Source of the DNA: Phallusia mammillata
Lineage: Eukaryota > Chordata > Ascidiacea > Phlebobranchia > Ascidiidae
NCBI GenBank assembly: GCA_003260075.1
Contig: QLIY01000091.1
Location: 97,761 to 161,760 of the forward strand
DNA length: 64,000 bases
Reading direction: 5' to 3'
Every line of letters starts with the position of its first letter. The stretch's first letter is position 1. The notes beneath the pieces are model-generated. The model was not told where the DNA came from, searched no databases, and saw only the letters and a list, made by a program, of their open reading frames with translations. Made by a program: the position numbers and the translations under genes. Below are positions 1-22,934 of this stretch, in pieces.

Positions 1-1451
1 TTAAGTCCTTTTCATTTTTTGTGGGAATGTTTTTTTCGTTTTATTGTCAAGTATGTATTCGAGCGGATATGTCCGAAAGTGTCTGTCGTATGTAGGCTAG
101 CCTAGACTGCACTTTTGATTTGGAAATTGTATCGTGGTTATTAGATGTTTATGTACGAGAGCTACGAGTTTCAAAGGACACATTAAAAACGAAGTAACGT
201 CGTTTATAGTTTACATCTTCAAAAATGTTTTCCGTCTGAAACCATATAGATTGCTTTGGTTTTAAAAGACTTGACTTGCACTTGATTCGTTAGTGGTGAT
301 GTATCCTGGCCTAAAGGCCAAAACTACAAATGTTCTGTTTGGTCGAACACCTATCATCATACGTTAATATTCGGAGCTCGGTGCATTTTGACTTTACAAA
401 CATTCCCAATTCCACCGCTAGTTTTTTGCTGTACAGGACACAGAAGTACGCATTTTTCCACCATCTAACTCTAACGCATTTAAAAAACAGTCACATATTT
501 TCTTAAATAACCTTTTGAACGCCAGTTCGTATGTTAACAGGGCATTAATATGGACGTTTATTGCTCGCGGCAGAGCACCGAGCATCAAAAACAGCGATGC
601 TCGGTACCGAGTACTCGGTTTCTGCTCATCCCTATTCGTTAGTTTGTATACTTTTTCCTTTTTATTGTACATGTCCTAATTTGTCTCAACGTCTTATTTT
701 TCGCATTTTTCTTGTGTTCTACTTTTTTATTGGGATTTGAAAGAAAACAGTGTAGCCCAGGGTTGGGGAACCTTTTTGTTTGTGAAGGCCGCCAAACGGT
801 TCATCGACACTCGTTTAGGCCGCACAGACTATTTCCCAGGCCAAGGACAGAGGTGATGTGCTATTGGACTTACGGTCCAAGCTAAATAAAATTCCTCACT
901 ACATTTCCACCCTCACTACAACATTCAGGATTTTATTGAAGTAGAAACTCGCTTGTTTACCAATATCAATCTAAGAGCAGCTTGTGACATCACATACGAT
1001 TTGATTATGTGCAAACAATTGTTCTTTTGCAACACAAGTAAGATTGTAGAACCTTGGTCTCTTGGCAGTCCTACGGAAATCGCTTTGTGTACCAGTACGT
1101 AACCATTTGGCTCTAGTTTGAGAACCGCTGCCCTAGAACCAATCAAATGGTAATGTGGAATAAAGGTAAAAAAATACGTTACTGTCCAGTTTTTAGGGCC
1201 TGGTGCAGTGTGTATTATCAACATCCTAAATTGTATTCTGACATCGAAGGCCGCACTAAGTGCCCTAAAAGGCCGCAGGTTCCCCACCCCTGGTGTAGCC
1301 TAACAAAAATAGGCCTATACTGTTTCATTTGGTACATAAATAGGTATAGGGTCTCTCTTAGAGATAAATAGTCAAATTTTTGAAACGTTTAACTGCAAAA
1401 CATTTTGTTTATTGTCTAACGGCGTTCTTTTTGATCTTTTTACATTTTTAG
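1..1451. other. upstream sequence with no recognised exon
   Basis: I found no exon here that I can support. The stretch holds a hAT-type element at 758-1292 (listed separately) and, near 560-640, a short GC-richer patch with repeated CCGAG/GAGTAC words resembling the repeat end at about 10604-10725. Earlier exons of the gene ending at 1764 must lie here unrecognised or to the left of the window. Confidence 0.4.
758..1292. mobile_element. non-autonomous hAT-type element (535 bp) with 8-bp TSD
   Basis: The ends are inverted: CAGGGTTGGGGAACC at the left and GGTTCCCCACCCCTG at the right. They are flanked by a perfect 8-bp direct repeat, GTGTAGCC, at 750-757 and 1293-1300. Imperfect inverted termini starting CAG plus an 8-bp target duplication are the hallmark of hAT transposons. 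No intact transposase is visible inside, so I call it a non-autonomous derivative. Confidence 0.85.
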
Positions 1452-1764
1452 TGACTTGGAACCACTCAGTTCTTCAAACGCAGAAAGTGAAATCGCAACA
1501 CCCACAGACTCCAAAAACGATGTCCAACAAAAATCCAGCTCACTGTTCAGTCGCATGTTCGGTTCAGACTTAGACCCTGACACAAATTTAAGTAACAATG
1601 GACCCCCCCCCCTCAGTCGCATGTTCGGTTCAGACTTAGACCCTGACACAAATTTAAGTAGTAGTGGGGCATATACAAATGCTGCATTGAGCTCTAACGA
1701 CGAGGGACAAGACATGTCAGCGAAAGATACAATTGCAACAGACTTGCAGCATGAAGATTCGTAG
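1452..1764 (+). CDS. terminal coding exon of an unrecognised gene
   Basis: A pyrimidine-rich acceptor (ttttag) ends at 1451. The frame then stays open to a TAG at 1762-1764, giving about 104 residues in a phase that needs two bases from an upstream exon. The peptide is Ser/Asp/Asn/Gln-rich and acidic, with no cysteines, and looks like a disordered C-terminal tail. I do not recognise a family. It holds two copies of a 66-base segment (beginning at 1548 and 1614; core SRMFGSDLDPDTNLS) separated by ten Cs at 1603-1612. The duplication is in frame but has the same form as the homopolymer-linked duplications elsewhere in this assembly, so the real exon may carry a single copy. Confidence 0.6.
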
Positions 1765-2997
1765 CATTTAACACTTGACTGTGACTAACGCCATTGAAAC
1801 CTATAGTGTACTGTTATTTTTATGTGAATTGCTGCAGTAAATGCGTTTCTTCAAATAAGTTACTTCGTATCATTTGTACATGTAGCGTTTAATTGTACTG
1901 AGAAATAAGGGTATTTTCCCTTTTTGAGTACGTCAGTGGGGAACGCACTAGTTAGCAATATTCCAAAGTACTGCAAAACATTAGGAACTTTTCAAATGTT
2001 TTGTGTAACCGAACTATTATCAATGCAATATTTAGCCATGGGAGACCGCACTGAGGGGCAAAAGGGGCCACTTGAACCCCCAGTTAGAATTGCAATGTAC
2101 TTCAAAATCAACATAATTTGTCGAAAAACCTGATGAATGAAAAAGGTTCTATTGTAGAGTGTTTCAGGTTTTAGGCAATGCAATTCTACTGTATTTAATT
2201 TATGCCCATGCAAACACAATTACTTGATATCATAATCCCTTCATGTAAGAGTAAAAATTTGCCCCCTCTTTTCTGCTGACAGCAGTTCAACCATTGTTAC
2301 TTAAAAGGCCGAGCACTCAAGAGCAGACTAATTTACACTTGAGCTGTTTCCATGGCTAAAAGCTATTCACTATTAGAGAAGTACTTATAGCAGGATTCGG
2401 CTCAATCTTTGGTAATCGGGTCTTTCTACGATTAAATTACAACTGATTCACTAAATATGTTTGCCCTTCTCTACATCCTTGCGTCAAACACATGAATTAT
2501 GCAACTTCTGTAAATCTAGGAAAAAAGTAAAAATATATGTTTGTTATTCTTACAAGATAAAACTGCAAGATAAAATGTGGTTTCTATTTTGTAACAGAAC
2601 GCAAAACACACATTAACAGTCAAACTAACAAACATATAGTTTTGTACATATATGTACTTGTTAAAAATGAAATGGTAAAGTAATAAATGTCTTCATTAGG
2701 AATTGCTAGACTATACGACAGCAGTTTGAATTTTCCCTCAATTTTTTGTGTTGAAATATTGAATTTTCAGCTAAAGAGTGATTTTGATTTTACTGGTGTA
2801 CACAGCATAAATATTTTTAAACACTGCAAACATCTTGCCAGAGTCCATGTCACAGTACCAACAAACAAAATGTGCTTTTTTTGCAAGGTAAACAAAATTA
2901 AGGTCTAAAATGAAAAATTTCGCACATATTCACACGAATGAGAAATTAGAATACAAAAAGCTTATAACTGCAGTAAAGTGTTTATAAGGCATGCAGT
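1765..2997. other. 3' UTR / intergenic spacer between convergent genes
   Basis: This lies between the stop codon of the gene ending at 1764 (+) and that of SKP1 (-), so it should hold both 3' UTRs. An AATAAA on the + strand near 2682 could serve the left gene. I see no further coding exon. Confidence 0.4.
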
Positions 2998-7133
<4,136 letters not shown>

Positions 7134-7147
7134 TTTTATGTTTTTGC

Positions 7148-8651
7148 TGAAAAAATACCCATTAATATTTGCACTAAACATCAATTATTCGGTATTAGTT
7201 GTATTTAGACAGCAATTTGTTATTATTAAACAACAAATTAGGTTTTTTATGGGAGGCAACAGTGTGCAATTATTTAAATCATGAGCTGAATCAAACTTTT
7301 AACCAAATTGTTTTGTTTCTATGCAAATGTAGTTATTAAAAACAAACTTACTAAAAATTAATGTCTATTATAACAGGCAACAGTGTGCAATTATTTAAAT
7401 CATGGGCTAAATTAAAATTTAACTTGATGGTTTTGTTTCCATATAAATGTAGTGTTTGAAATTCAAAACGATTTATTTTGAGGGTAATACTGAAACATAA
7501 CAATACCATGAAAACAACTGCATACGAGCCAGAAACAAAAGTTACAAAACCGTGTAAAGAAATATAATCGTAAAATGTCTACAAGAAAACTGACATAGTC
7601 AGTACAAACTCAATGCACAATTGTAACTTTTATTTATTTATCAACTGAAAATGAATCTCGAACAAGCGGTAATCGCAAATTGTCACTAAAATTTTCAAGC
7701 CCGATCAAACAAACAAAAAACACCAGTTGGTCAGACAACGAAATCTATACACAAGACAGTTGGTGTGCGTCATAATATCGAATTAACACATTTACAGGGT
7801 CAACAGGGGCGACTAAATGCAAACGGCAAGTTTGTCAAAATTGAAAAAAAAAACAGAGCAGAATAAAAAAGCTTTATCGTGGAGAGTAAAATATAATACA
7901 AATACGCAAAATACAATACGCAAAAATAACCCTCCTGGGCTAATTTTTAACATCCATTGGGGTCTTGGGTGATACGAAAATCGAATGGTACCGCATGTTA
8001 GTTAGATTCGTAGATTGCTTGGATCAGGTCGGCCCATATATAATATTGTTTTAACTACAAATATTCACCACTAAAATTCTTACCCTAATCGTCAGAATAT
8101 TTGTAAGTGTATAAAATTATTATTCTCGCAATTAATAAGGTGTTGATGAAGGCTGCGCACTATGTACTTTAATTTTAATTAGGCGGTACCATACGACTTT
8201 TCCCGAGGTTCAGTCACTTCTCCATGGTACGTTCAGGGATTCGGCAAGGTTTGCCATTGCCAGAATTTTCTCTTTCATATACTCATAAAATTTAACGGAA
8301 GTATTTTCCTGAAGTTGATGGCTTGTATTGCTTGTTTGAAAATCATCTTAGCCTCACTAAACATTATCATTTATCTAGTACCTTGTATAAAGTAACATTT
8401 AAATGCATTTTTAACACATTGAGAAATTAAGATGTAAAATCAAAGGCCTATAGGCGCACTTTGTAATAGACTGACATGCAACATACTTTTCATAGTGTTT
8501 ATGCAGGCTTTTTAGGTTAAAACGATTTGACTATGTGGAGCATTTAATAAGTATATTAAAAAAGTAAACTTTTTTACTAACAATAATGATTTAACTTTAC
8601 AGTAACCAACTGTAGTTCAGGTTTAAATTGTACAAATATTTCTTTTTTGTC
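7148..8651. promoter_or_regulatory. shared divergent promoter region of SKP1 and the UBE2D-type gene
   Basis: The start codons of the two genes point away from each other across this 1.5-kb spacer, so it must contain both promoters and 5' UTRs, including at least one SKP1 non-coding exon. I see no unambiguous TATA box or initiator. A directly repeated segment with a 121-base period (copies beginning at 7254 and 7375) shares GGCAACAGTGTGCAATTATT. No other coding exon is apparent. The promoter role is inferred from gene layout. Confidence 0.4.
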
Positions 8652-14659
<6,008 letters not shown>

Positions 14660-16218
14660 TCTTTTATTGCACCGACTCAACTGGCATTAGGAACCTAAAT
14701 ATGTTTGTAAATGTTGTATATTTCACTTGACTGATTCTGCTTTTATGGGCTGGGTATGTCTTTAAAAGAACATACTTACAAATTCTGTCAAGAATGTGCA
14801 CTTGATTTTATGCTTTTCACCAAAACCTGGTAATACAACTACCATTAGTCAGTTAAAATGTTTCTTTTGAAGTTAGATTGATAATTTTGAGGCCCAGTGC
14901 AATTAAAGCGCTGTATGCCAGCGGAAATCCGTTTAAATTTATTCAGATCGTGAAATATCTAATGCCCAACAATTTACGACAATACATTTCTCAGTGTCTC
15001 CCTTGACTTTTAATTTGTTGCATTATAAAGCTAATTTGATATTAAATTAATACAATTTTCTGGATATGTAAGTTTTGCTTGCTTGTTTATTATGAGTTGT
15101 CAACACATAGAATGCGGAAATCATACTAAAATAGAAGAAACTGGTCAATTGCTAGATATCTTAAAAAAATCATTTTTGAATGAGATCTCTGGATAATTGC
15201 ATAAATCAGATAATCGCAAAGATCTTAAACAATAAATGCAACAGGAATGTTTATTTTGTATGTAAAAATCACACAGTCTAATGTTTATTTGAAAACATGT
15301 GAAAAGCTTATAGGTGGAGAAGGCATGTAGTGTCTTAATATGTGTACGACATGTTTGAAGTGTGTGTAGGTTGCAAGCCTTACCTAAAAACAATGCACCA
15401 TTCTCACCACAATGGAAAGTGTGACATATTGTTTTAAATTTGAGCGGTTCCACGACAGTTAGAAACCTTAGGTTCTGATATGTAGTCAGAGCAATGAGGT
15501 GGCCTTAAGAGAGTAATTTATTGCATTATAGGCTACAAAACGAGAAGAAACACATCTTTGATCTTCTTGGTAACACTACTGTAGCATTAAAAGTATAATT
15601 AGTGAGCTTTGCGGTTAAAGAACAACTTGTAAATTCTTTCATGAGCAGCTTGATTAACTGCTGTGCAAAAATGCCGTGTTCCATCCAAGGTAAGTTTTGT
15701 GGACAACAAAACTATTCTCTTACTCCAAAGATTTTAGGGTTGCCAAACTGCAGCCAGCTTGCTTAATACAGCTATCAGCAAGACTTGTGGCATTTTTTCA
15801 TGACATATTTAGCGCTTTGTAACATTTGATTATTAGGCATATAATTAAGTCCCAATCAAATCCTTTGGAGACCCTACGTAATTTCCAAGTCATTGTCATA
15901 ACATTTACCAAAAATTCAGCATTTAGTCTCAAAAGTAAAACAAAACTTCCTAAAGACAAATTTTTACACTTCGTTTGAAATGTACTCATGACATATGTAA
16001 AGAAACTAAAGCACACAACTTTCTAAAATCAAATCACACCAAAATAATTGTACATCAGTAAAACAAAAGCTACAATATAAAACACAACTAGTCACTTTTA
16101 TGATTGCTGGCTATCAATGAAAAGCAACAGCAGCTTTGTCCAAAGGTAAAAAAAGTTGGCAGTTTAAAGGTTTGTTGTGGTAAAAGCAACATACAAAGCA
16201 GTTTAAAAATGGCAAAAC
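14660..16218. other. intergenic / 3' UTR spacer between tail-to-tail E2 and caspase genes
   Basis: This holds the 3' UTRs of the two convergent genes. An open frame on the reverse strand at 15145-15453 has no splice or similarity support, and I do not call it. Nothing else is recognised. Confidence 0.45.
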
Positions 16219-19200
16219 CTAAACACCAGGAAAGAAGTACAGCTTTTTGCATAGTGAAGATTTGAACTCTGACATCTCTTTGCACCTAAAAAATAAAAAC
16301 ACATCATTAATTATGTTTTACCTGCATAATGTTTTTCTGGTACATGCCACATGGAGTAATATAACATTTTGAGAGTGTTAAACAGTTAACAAAGATAAAA
16401 ATACTTCACAACTTGTCAAATGATTATGTCGATTGTACAAGGGTGTTTAAACATTTTGTAAAGATAGTGAAAAAGTACAAAGCTGACTCCAAAAATAATG
16501 TGTACATATGTTTACACCACTTTATCTGTCTCCATTACCGGTGAAACTCTGATGAAGGACTGTATCCCTCCCTTGACTTGATCATGTTGTTGACTATTGT
16601 CATAATTTCTAACAAATGCTTGTCACATGCATGGAAAGCCAACACCTACAAAATGTATCAGACATATTGACAGTACTTTAGTGATTTACTGTTTAACTAT
16701 CACACACCTTGGAAGCTATATTGAACACAATGTGATTTTTGCAAAATATTTACAGTATACAGCGTTTAATCAACTTACCCTAACTAATGCTTGAATGAAC
16801 CAGCTGCCATGTTTGGTATTACGCATAGCAGTGTAGCCTTGCACAGTCGCATATCCAACCAACATATCAGAAAATGTAGGAAGTTTGTTTTGCCGTATGG
16901 GAGGGGCTAGATTGGGTTTTGGTCCAATGCGGGGGTTGGTGTAAACATCACTTTGTGGGGCCTACATGAATATAGTTTATTTCAATTGTAAAAATATTAA
17001 TATCCCAATTTTCTGAACACAAAGAGGTTAACCCAGACTAAAAACATTGAAATGCTTCAACAAGAAATAAAACCCTAAAGTTGTAGCTTTGACAAGTGCA
17101 GCATTAACAGTATCTGGTAAGGCTTTGTAAATATAATAGCATAAACATTCGGATGACTCTTACATGACTGTCAGTAGTGGCGATTACACAAAACACAATT
17201 TAAGCTGATTTTGCACATACATGTACAGTGACAATTTCCCACATTTTTCCCCCACATACTAACTCTAGTTCAGTGGTTCCTAACCTTTTTATCATGGCCC
17301 ATCCCCCTTAATATTCTTCAGCCTTTAGTCGAACCCCAACAACTTACACACAGCTAGGTTTCTAACTCATTTGTTTTGTGGGTCATAATTAGCTTTTGAC
17401 CAGTTATTGTTTGTCATATAGTTAAATTATAAGAACATGATATGCTCAGCTTGTTAGTGGACTTCTGTAATTCTGACAATTTTTAGTTTTTTTTTGTCAG
17501 AATTAGGCATGCATTTTTAGAAACAGTACAGAAACATGAAAAAGATGAAGTAATAAGTTTTTGCTGCCAACAAAGATTCGTTGTTTTGCTCCTTCAGACA
17601 ATGCGCAAGATGTTCTTTGTTACGTCAAAAAAGAAAACAAAAGCCCAGTTACAACTTTCCAACGTTCTGCAATTTAGCGAATAAAAATGGTATTTTTATC
17701 GACTATATACGCCTAAAGTTTAATTAAAACGTTTGCCGGGTATTTGTATTTCAAAAGACCCCTGAATCAGGTTTGCTGAACCCCCAGGGTTCGATCGAAC
17801 CCAGGTTAAGAACCATCCAGTTTAACGTTTTATGTTAAGGTGACATACTATTTGCTTTATATGTTCAAAATACTTTTAATACATTTGTGGAGTCAAACAA
17901 AACCTGAAGTGTTGAATTAGAATTTTTAGCTGGTGAGTCAACCTCATCAACACCCTTGTCTGGTTTGTCTCCACGACAAGACTGAAACAGGAAGATCTGT
18001 GCAATAAAAAATCCTATGATTGGCAAAAATTTGGCACTTTAAGCAACAGCTTAAGTCAACCTATAAACTGCACAAATTCAAGTTTGCAAGACTTTTTTGG
18101 ATGATACAAAGATATGTTTTTGCAAATATACCTTTGGTTTGTTCTGCAGCCCTTTGCACCTTTCATTGCTAAATAGCTCCAACATAGGATCAATGAACAC
18201 AGGTTTGCCATCACGACCATAAAATACCCCATTGTTTCCATGACTCATTACAACTGTGATCATGCAGTCCAATCTCTCATGATCTTCCAGAGTAGCAAAT
18301 TCCTAATTTTATGCACAAATAACTTTTTGCTACTTAGTGTTTTTGATTAAAAGATAAAAAATCCCTACCATGAGTGTCCCCCAGATTTCTTTAGCAGTTC
18401 CATCCAGAAGAATATACACCCGGAATCCAAGTTGGCGCAAAACAAGTTCCAATCGACAACGATCTATATTACTTCCCTAGAGACAAAAACTTGTAGTACA
18501 CACAATTTGCATGTGTTCAACAACAAACAGTGACATACAACATTTTGCTCACCAAGCGGTTATCTAAGCAGGCAGATTCTTCAAAATTGTCAATGCTTAT
18601 GATAAGGGCCAAACCCTTCAAACCTTGTGAAATGTTGTAACTGTCAATTTCATGAATAGAGCGAAACTGCAAAAGACATAGAAAAACCAATCAATTTCAA
18701 CAATAGAATATTAGTGCTGTTTAGCTATATTAGACTTGTAGTAAAAGTTTTCAATTGAGTTAGTTGTGATTTGTTAATCAGTAACAAGACAATGAATGGC
18801 AGACAACCTGATGGCTGGAAAGTTGAACTTCCATGTCATTGATAGTTGGTCCATCAGCAAGATCACAAGATCTTAAAAAATCTTTTGCTCGTGTTTTCGA
18901 ATGTGAGGCAATAGATTGGCAAGGGTTCACAGTGTTGTTGGTAGAAAACGATTGATTGGCAGTGATATGAGATGACTTTTTGCTTCTTGGTTGTGATAAT
19001 TCTGCTTCACAATGGAGAATATCAAAAGATGTGGTAGACATTAAATCTGAAAGGGCATCACAAGGAGATGGGACAACATCCATTGACTCTTCACAATTTT
19101 TTTGCTGTATGTCATGCTTTTGATACTTTGATAGACTGCAGCAAGGCTTTTCATCCAGGGAACCAGAATCATTTTCAATTGGACGCCTCAGTTTCAGACC

Positions 19201-19875
19201 ATTTGTTTTTACAGGTGTTAAATTACTTGGTTGTTTTTTGCAAGACTGTGGAGATGTAAAACTAAATGCTGATACATCTTTTCTTGTCCAATCTGGAGTT
19301 GCTTCAACCCGGGCACTGATAGAATCATTTAGACTGGAACCTTCTGACTCAAATAATTGTGCCAAATGTACTTGACCAGTTTCATTCAAAGCAGCAACAA
19401 ACAGGGAAAAGGCAGCTGGTCCTCTTTTAGGCAGCAGAGTTAAAAATTCCACCTATATGATAAATGCAGTTTTTAAAAAAAAAACGTTAAATAGTCTCAT
19501 GTTAAAAAGTGAAAAAAATAAAAATGTTCATACACTTGTCTCTTGTGCAGTAAAATTTTCTTGTACATATTATAAACAGTTCAACAACTTTGCAGGTTAT
19601 CTGCCATTTACCAAAAGATTAAGTTCCTTTTTGTGGCCAATGACTCTTACTACTAGGTTTGCAAGAAGTAGTATGTTTGCGCAGTGCACATTACATTACA
19701 TGATCATGTAACTTACATTTTTATCAAATTGAGTTGGTTTTGACTGAATTCGATCCACAAGTCGATCATTAAGGATTTGTTTGCTAACCAGTATTTGCAG
19801 GACTTCATCTGCATCCAAATCTTTTAAAAGCTGGACACGATGGGCATTTAGCAGTAATCGGTGTGAAGGGTCCAT
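16219..19875 (-). CDS. CASP2: caspase-2-like initiator caspase with CARD (9 coding exons)
   Basis: Initiator caspases are recruited through their CARD and cleave after Asp. Coding exons (reverse strand): 19717-19875, 18808-19452, 18553-18666, 18369-18476, 18132-18302, 17904-17996, 16779-16961, 16539-16645, 16219-16285. They total 1647 bases, or 548 residues. The CARD spans residues 1 to about 90, with [13 protein letters not shown] and [11 protein letters not shown] as in caspase-2. A long low-complexity linker follows, then p20 ([11 protein letters not shown], catalytic His about 363 in SHGNNG, active-site Cys about 406 in QSCRG), an interdomain linker with VDEVD at 415-419, and p10 ([35 protein letters not shown]). 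The C-terminal EFHRCKEMSE plus the LPKRGP CARD motif favour caspase-2 over caspase-9. The active site has QSCRG instead of QACRG. The start at 19875 is the first Met in a CARD-consistent frame. Confidence 0.94.
17271..17814. mobile_element. degraded hAT-type element in a caspase intron
   Basis: The left end CAGTGGTTCCTAACC faces a right end GGTTAAGAACC whose last five bases seem lost. The flanks (CTCTAGTT, ATCCAGTT) match at six of eight positions. It lies between the caspase exons at 16779-16961 and 17904-17996. No coding capacity. Confidence 0.6.
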
Positions 19876-20082
19876 GACAATTGTCACAACTCACAACTAC
19901 ACACCTTTAAGCAGCTCTAACCTAATCCTGCCCATTTAATATCTGTGAACACAGATCTGTGAGGTTTAATTAATTTTTAAAGTCTGTTTAATGTGAAAAC
20001 CATCAAACATGTCTAACTTACTTACAACGTAACATCTAAAACTGTACTTAGGCTATATGTACCCTAGGTCAGTGGTGGACAT

Positions 20083-21535
20083 GTCTAAAATACGGAAATA
20101 CGGGACGACGGAAATGCGGAAATTGAGGTCTAAAAGACGGGAGAGACGGGGTTACGGGACAGACGGGAAAAGTGCCAAACTAAAAGACGGGAGAGGCGGG
20201 ACTACGGGAGAGCGCATATTCAACACATCTAAAAGACGGGAGTGGGTGAAAGTTCACATATAGTTCCTGTAGCGTTAGACGGGACTACAGAAAAGCGTTT
20301 GTTAGATATGACTAAAAGACGGGACTGGGTGAAAGTTCACGTATAATTTTTATAGCGTTAGACGGGACTACGGAAAAGCGTTTGTTAGATATGACTAAAA
20401 GACGGGACTGGGTGAAAGTTCACGTATAATTTTTATAGCGTTAGACGGGACTACGGAAAAGCGTTTGTTAGATATGACTAAAAGACGGGACTGGGTGAAA
20501 GTTCACGTATAATTTTTATAGCGTTAGACGGGACTACGGAAAAGCGTTTGTTAGATATGACTAAAAGACGGGACTGGGTGAAAGTTCACGTATAATTTTT
20601 ATAGCGTTAGACGGGACTACGGAAAAGCGTTTGTTAGATATGACTAAAAGACGGGACTGGGTGAAAGTTCACGTATAATTTTTATAGCGTTAGACGGGAC
20701 TACGGAAAAGCGTTTGTTAGATATGACTAAAAGACGGGACTGGGTGAAAGTTCACGTATAATTTTTATAGCGTTAGACGGGACTACGGAAAAGCGTTTGT
20801 TAGATATGACTAAAAGACGGGACTGGGTGAAAGTTCACGTATAATTTTTATAGCGTTAGACGGGACTACGGAAAAGCGTTTGTTAGATATGACTAAAAGA
20901 CGGGACTGGGTGAAAGTTCACGTATAATTTTTATAGCGTTAGACGGGACTACGGAAAAGCGTTTGTTAGATATGACTAAAAGACGGGACTGGGTGAAAGT
21001 TCACGTATAATTTTTATAGCGTTAGACGGGACTACGGAAAAGCGTTTGTTAGATATGACTAAAAGACGGGACTGGGTGAAAGTTCACGTATAATTTTTAT
21101 AGCGTTAGACGGGACTACGGAAAAGCGTTTGTTAGATATGACTAAAAGACGGGACTGGGTGAAAGTTCACGTATAATTTTTATAGCGTTAGACGGGACTA
21201 CGGAAAAGCGTTTGTTAGATATGACTAAAAGACGGGACTGGGTGAAAGTTCACGTATAATTTTTATAGCGTTAGACGGGACTACGGAAAAGCGTTTGTTA
21301 GATATGACTAAAAGACGGGACTGGGTGAAAGTTCACGTATAATTTTTATAGCGTTAGACGGGACTACGGAAAAGCGTTTGTTAGATATGACTAAAAGACG
21401 GGACTGGGTGAAAGTTCACGTATAATTTTTATAGCGTTAGACGGGACTACGGAAAAGCGTTTGTTAGACATGATCAAAAGACGGGACTAGGTGAAAGTTC
21501 AAAGGTAGTTCTTACAGCGCTAGACGAGACTGGAT
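20083..21535 (+). repeat. 83-bp tandem satellite, about 15 copies
   Basis: From 20311 to about 21473 a unit of exactly 83 bases repeats 14 times almost without change. Its core is AAAAGACGGGACTGGGTGAA and GACGGGACTACGGAAAAGCG. The first copies (20083-20310) and the last (21473-21535) are diverged, as expected at array edges that escape homogenisation. Each unit contains two GACGGGACT words. A reverse-complement copy lies at 22935-23048. Confidence 0.95.
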
Positions 21536-22934
21536 GACTAAGGATTGCACCTAAATTCTTAGCAGCACATGTTCCTTTTCTTTTCGTGGTTACTTTGATA
21601 GGTCCCTGAAAAAAGACTTGATAAAAACACAACTGATGGCCGGACAGCGACAACAAATGCCAGCGAAAGTCAGAAAATAAATTTGCCTCCCATATATACA
21701 CTTGAAAATATGTTTGACAAAACATCAAGTTCAACTAATCAATGAATCCAAAACTTTAACTAAGGTTTGCAGAGCTAGTGTAAAAACATGAGCAGTCTTA
21801 CAAAAACAGGAATAGCGCGACTGCTGCATGTTTAGAGGGTTTCCTAAATTGTTTTTCCTTACTAAACAACATTCCCCTCGCCAAAACTGCATGTGACATA
21901 AAAGCTCGTAACTGGTTTAGGTTTATTCCCAGCGATGCGACGGTTAAAAACGTCATAATAAAAAGTCGAAAGTTTAACTTTTATGAGCAGCTGAAAATGT
22001 GGAAAAGTTGTAATTGCCCAATATCTCTGCTCTCTAATGAATGCTTTTCGAAACAAACGACCAACCCAGCCTGTGGGACAAATGCGACTAGGATGGGCAT
22101 TGCCAAGAAGGTAAAACTCTAGAGAAACAGATATATCAGAAATAAAAATTTAATAGTTTTTGGCTTTGTTTTGTGCCTCTTTCTCTTCTGCATTGTTTAC
22201 AACTAGTGATGAACCGAACCCATCTAAAAAGGATCGGGCCGAAACCGAAAATTTGGCCGAATCAGACCGAACCTAAAACCCCCTTTCCCATGGATGTTTT
22301 CAACTGAACCTTTGTGTTGTTAATGCGAGTGAACTGAATTATGACAAACCAAAGTCATTTTTACAATACGGAAGCTTTACTAAACTTATTTTTCTAGACA
22401 ACGTGGCTCGTGGTTTCAAGCTGCAACAATTAATTCATTGATAATGTTTCGTATTTGAGAAAATGAAACTTTAGGCATGAATTTCATGCAATCAAAAAGT
22501 TCAGTTTACGCCGAATTTTCAAAAAAAGTCAAAAAAAAGGGCCGAAACCGAAACAACGTATTCGTCCGAACTGTTTTGGCCAATTGAAACTTCGGTGCAT
22601 CACTATTTACAACCTTCGAAGATACAACCAGCATTAATAGCAGAGTACAACGCAAGAAATTGAAATGCTGTAATAAGTTTAAACTACAAAAAGCACCAAC
22701 CGTTTTCAACAGGTATTCAAACGCAAATATAGTGGTCGCGTATTGCAAGCGTAAGAGTGAAGACTACTTTGTTAAGAGCACGTTCCTCGGCCATTATTTG
22801 ACAAGAAATTAGACTCCCACATTTGAGGCCACCATTGATATAGGAAGCAACAAATTGTTTGATATGGAAACGTCGATCAATCAAGTCAAACCAGTGCTGG
22901 TGCCTTTTTCGCGCACTGAACATGTGTCGTGCCA
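21536..22934 (-). other. gene-like interior between inverted satellite arms
   Basis: This segment lies between the satellite array and its inverted partial copy. Several reverse-strand open stretches look more protein-like than chance: 22717-22935 (with YINGGLKCGSLISCQIMAEE), about 21990-22110 (GWVGRLFRKAFIREQRYW) and 21530-21720 (FSDFRWHLLSLSGHQLCFY). I recognise no family and could not join them with convincing splice sites. It could be a decayed gene, a transposon cargo or chance. Confidence 0.25.
22204..22605. mobile_element. TIR element (402 bp) with TAGTGATG ends and 8-bp TSD
   Basis: The ends TAGTGATGAACCGAA and TTCGGTGCATCACTA are inverted and flanked by a perfect 8-bp duplication, TTTACAAC (22196-22203 and 22606-22613). 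GGCCGAAACCGAAA words recur subterminally. An 8-bp duplication fits hAT. No transposase is seen. Confidence 0.85.

Noticed and set aside
925-1287. 120-codon open frame on the reverse strand
   Set aside because: It lies wholly inside the non-autonomous hAT-type element and shows no transposase motif.
15145-15453. 102-codon open frame between the E2 and caspase genes
   Set aside because: No splice context, no recognisable motif, and it lies in the expected 3' UTR region.
20083-21535. CRISPR-like array
   Set aside because: The whole 83-base unit repeats with no variable spacers. It is a satellite in a eukaryotic genome.
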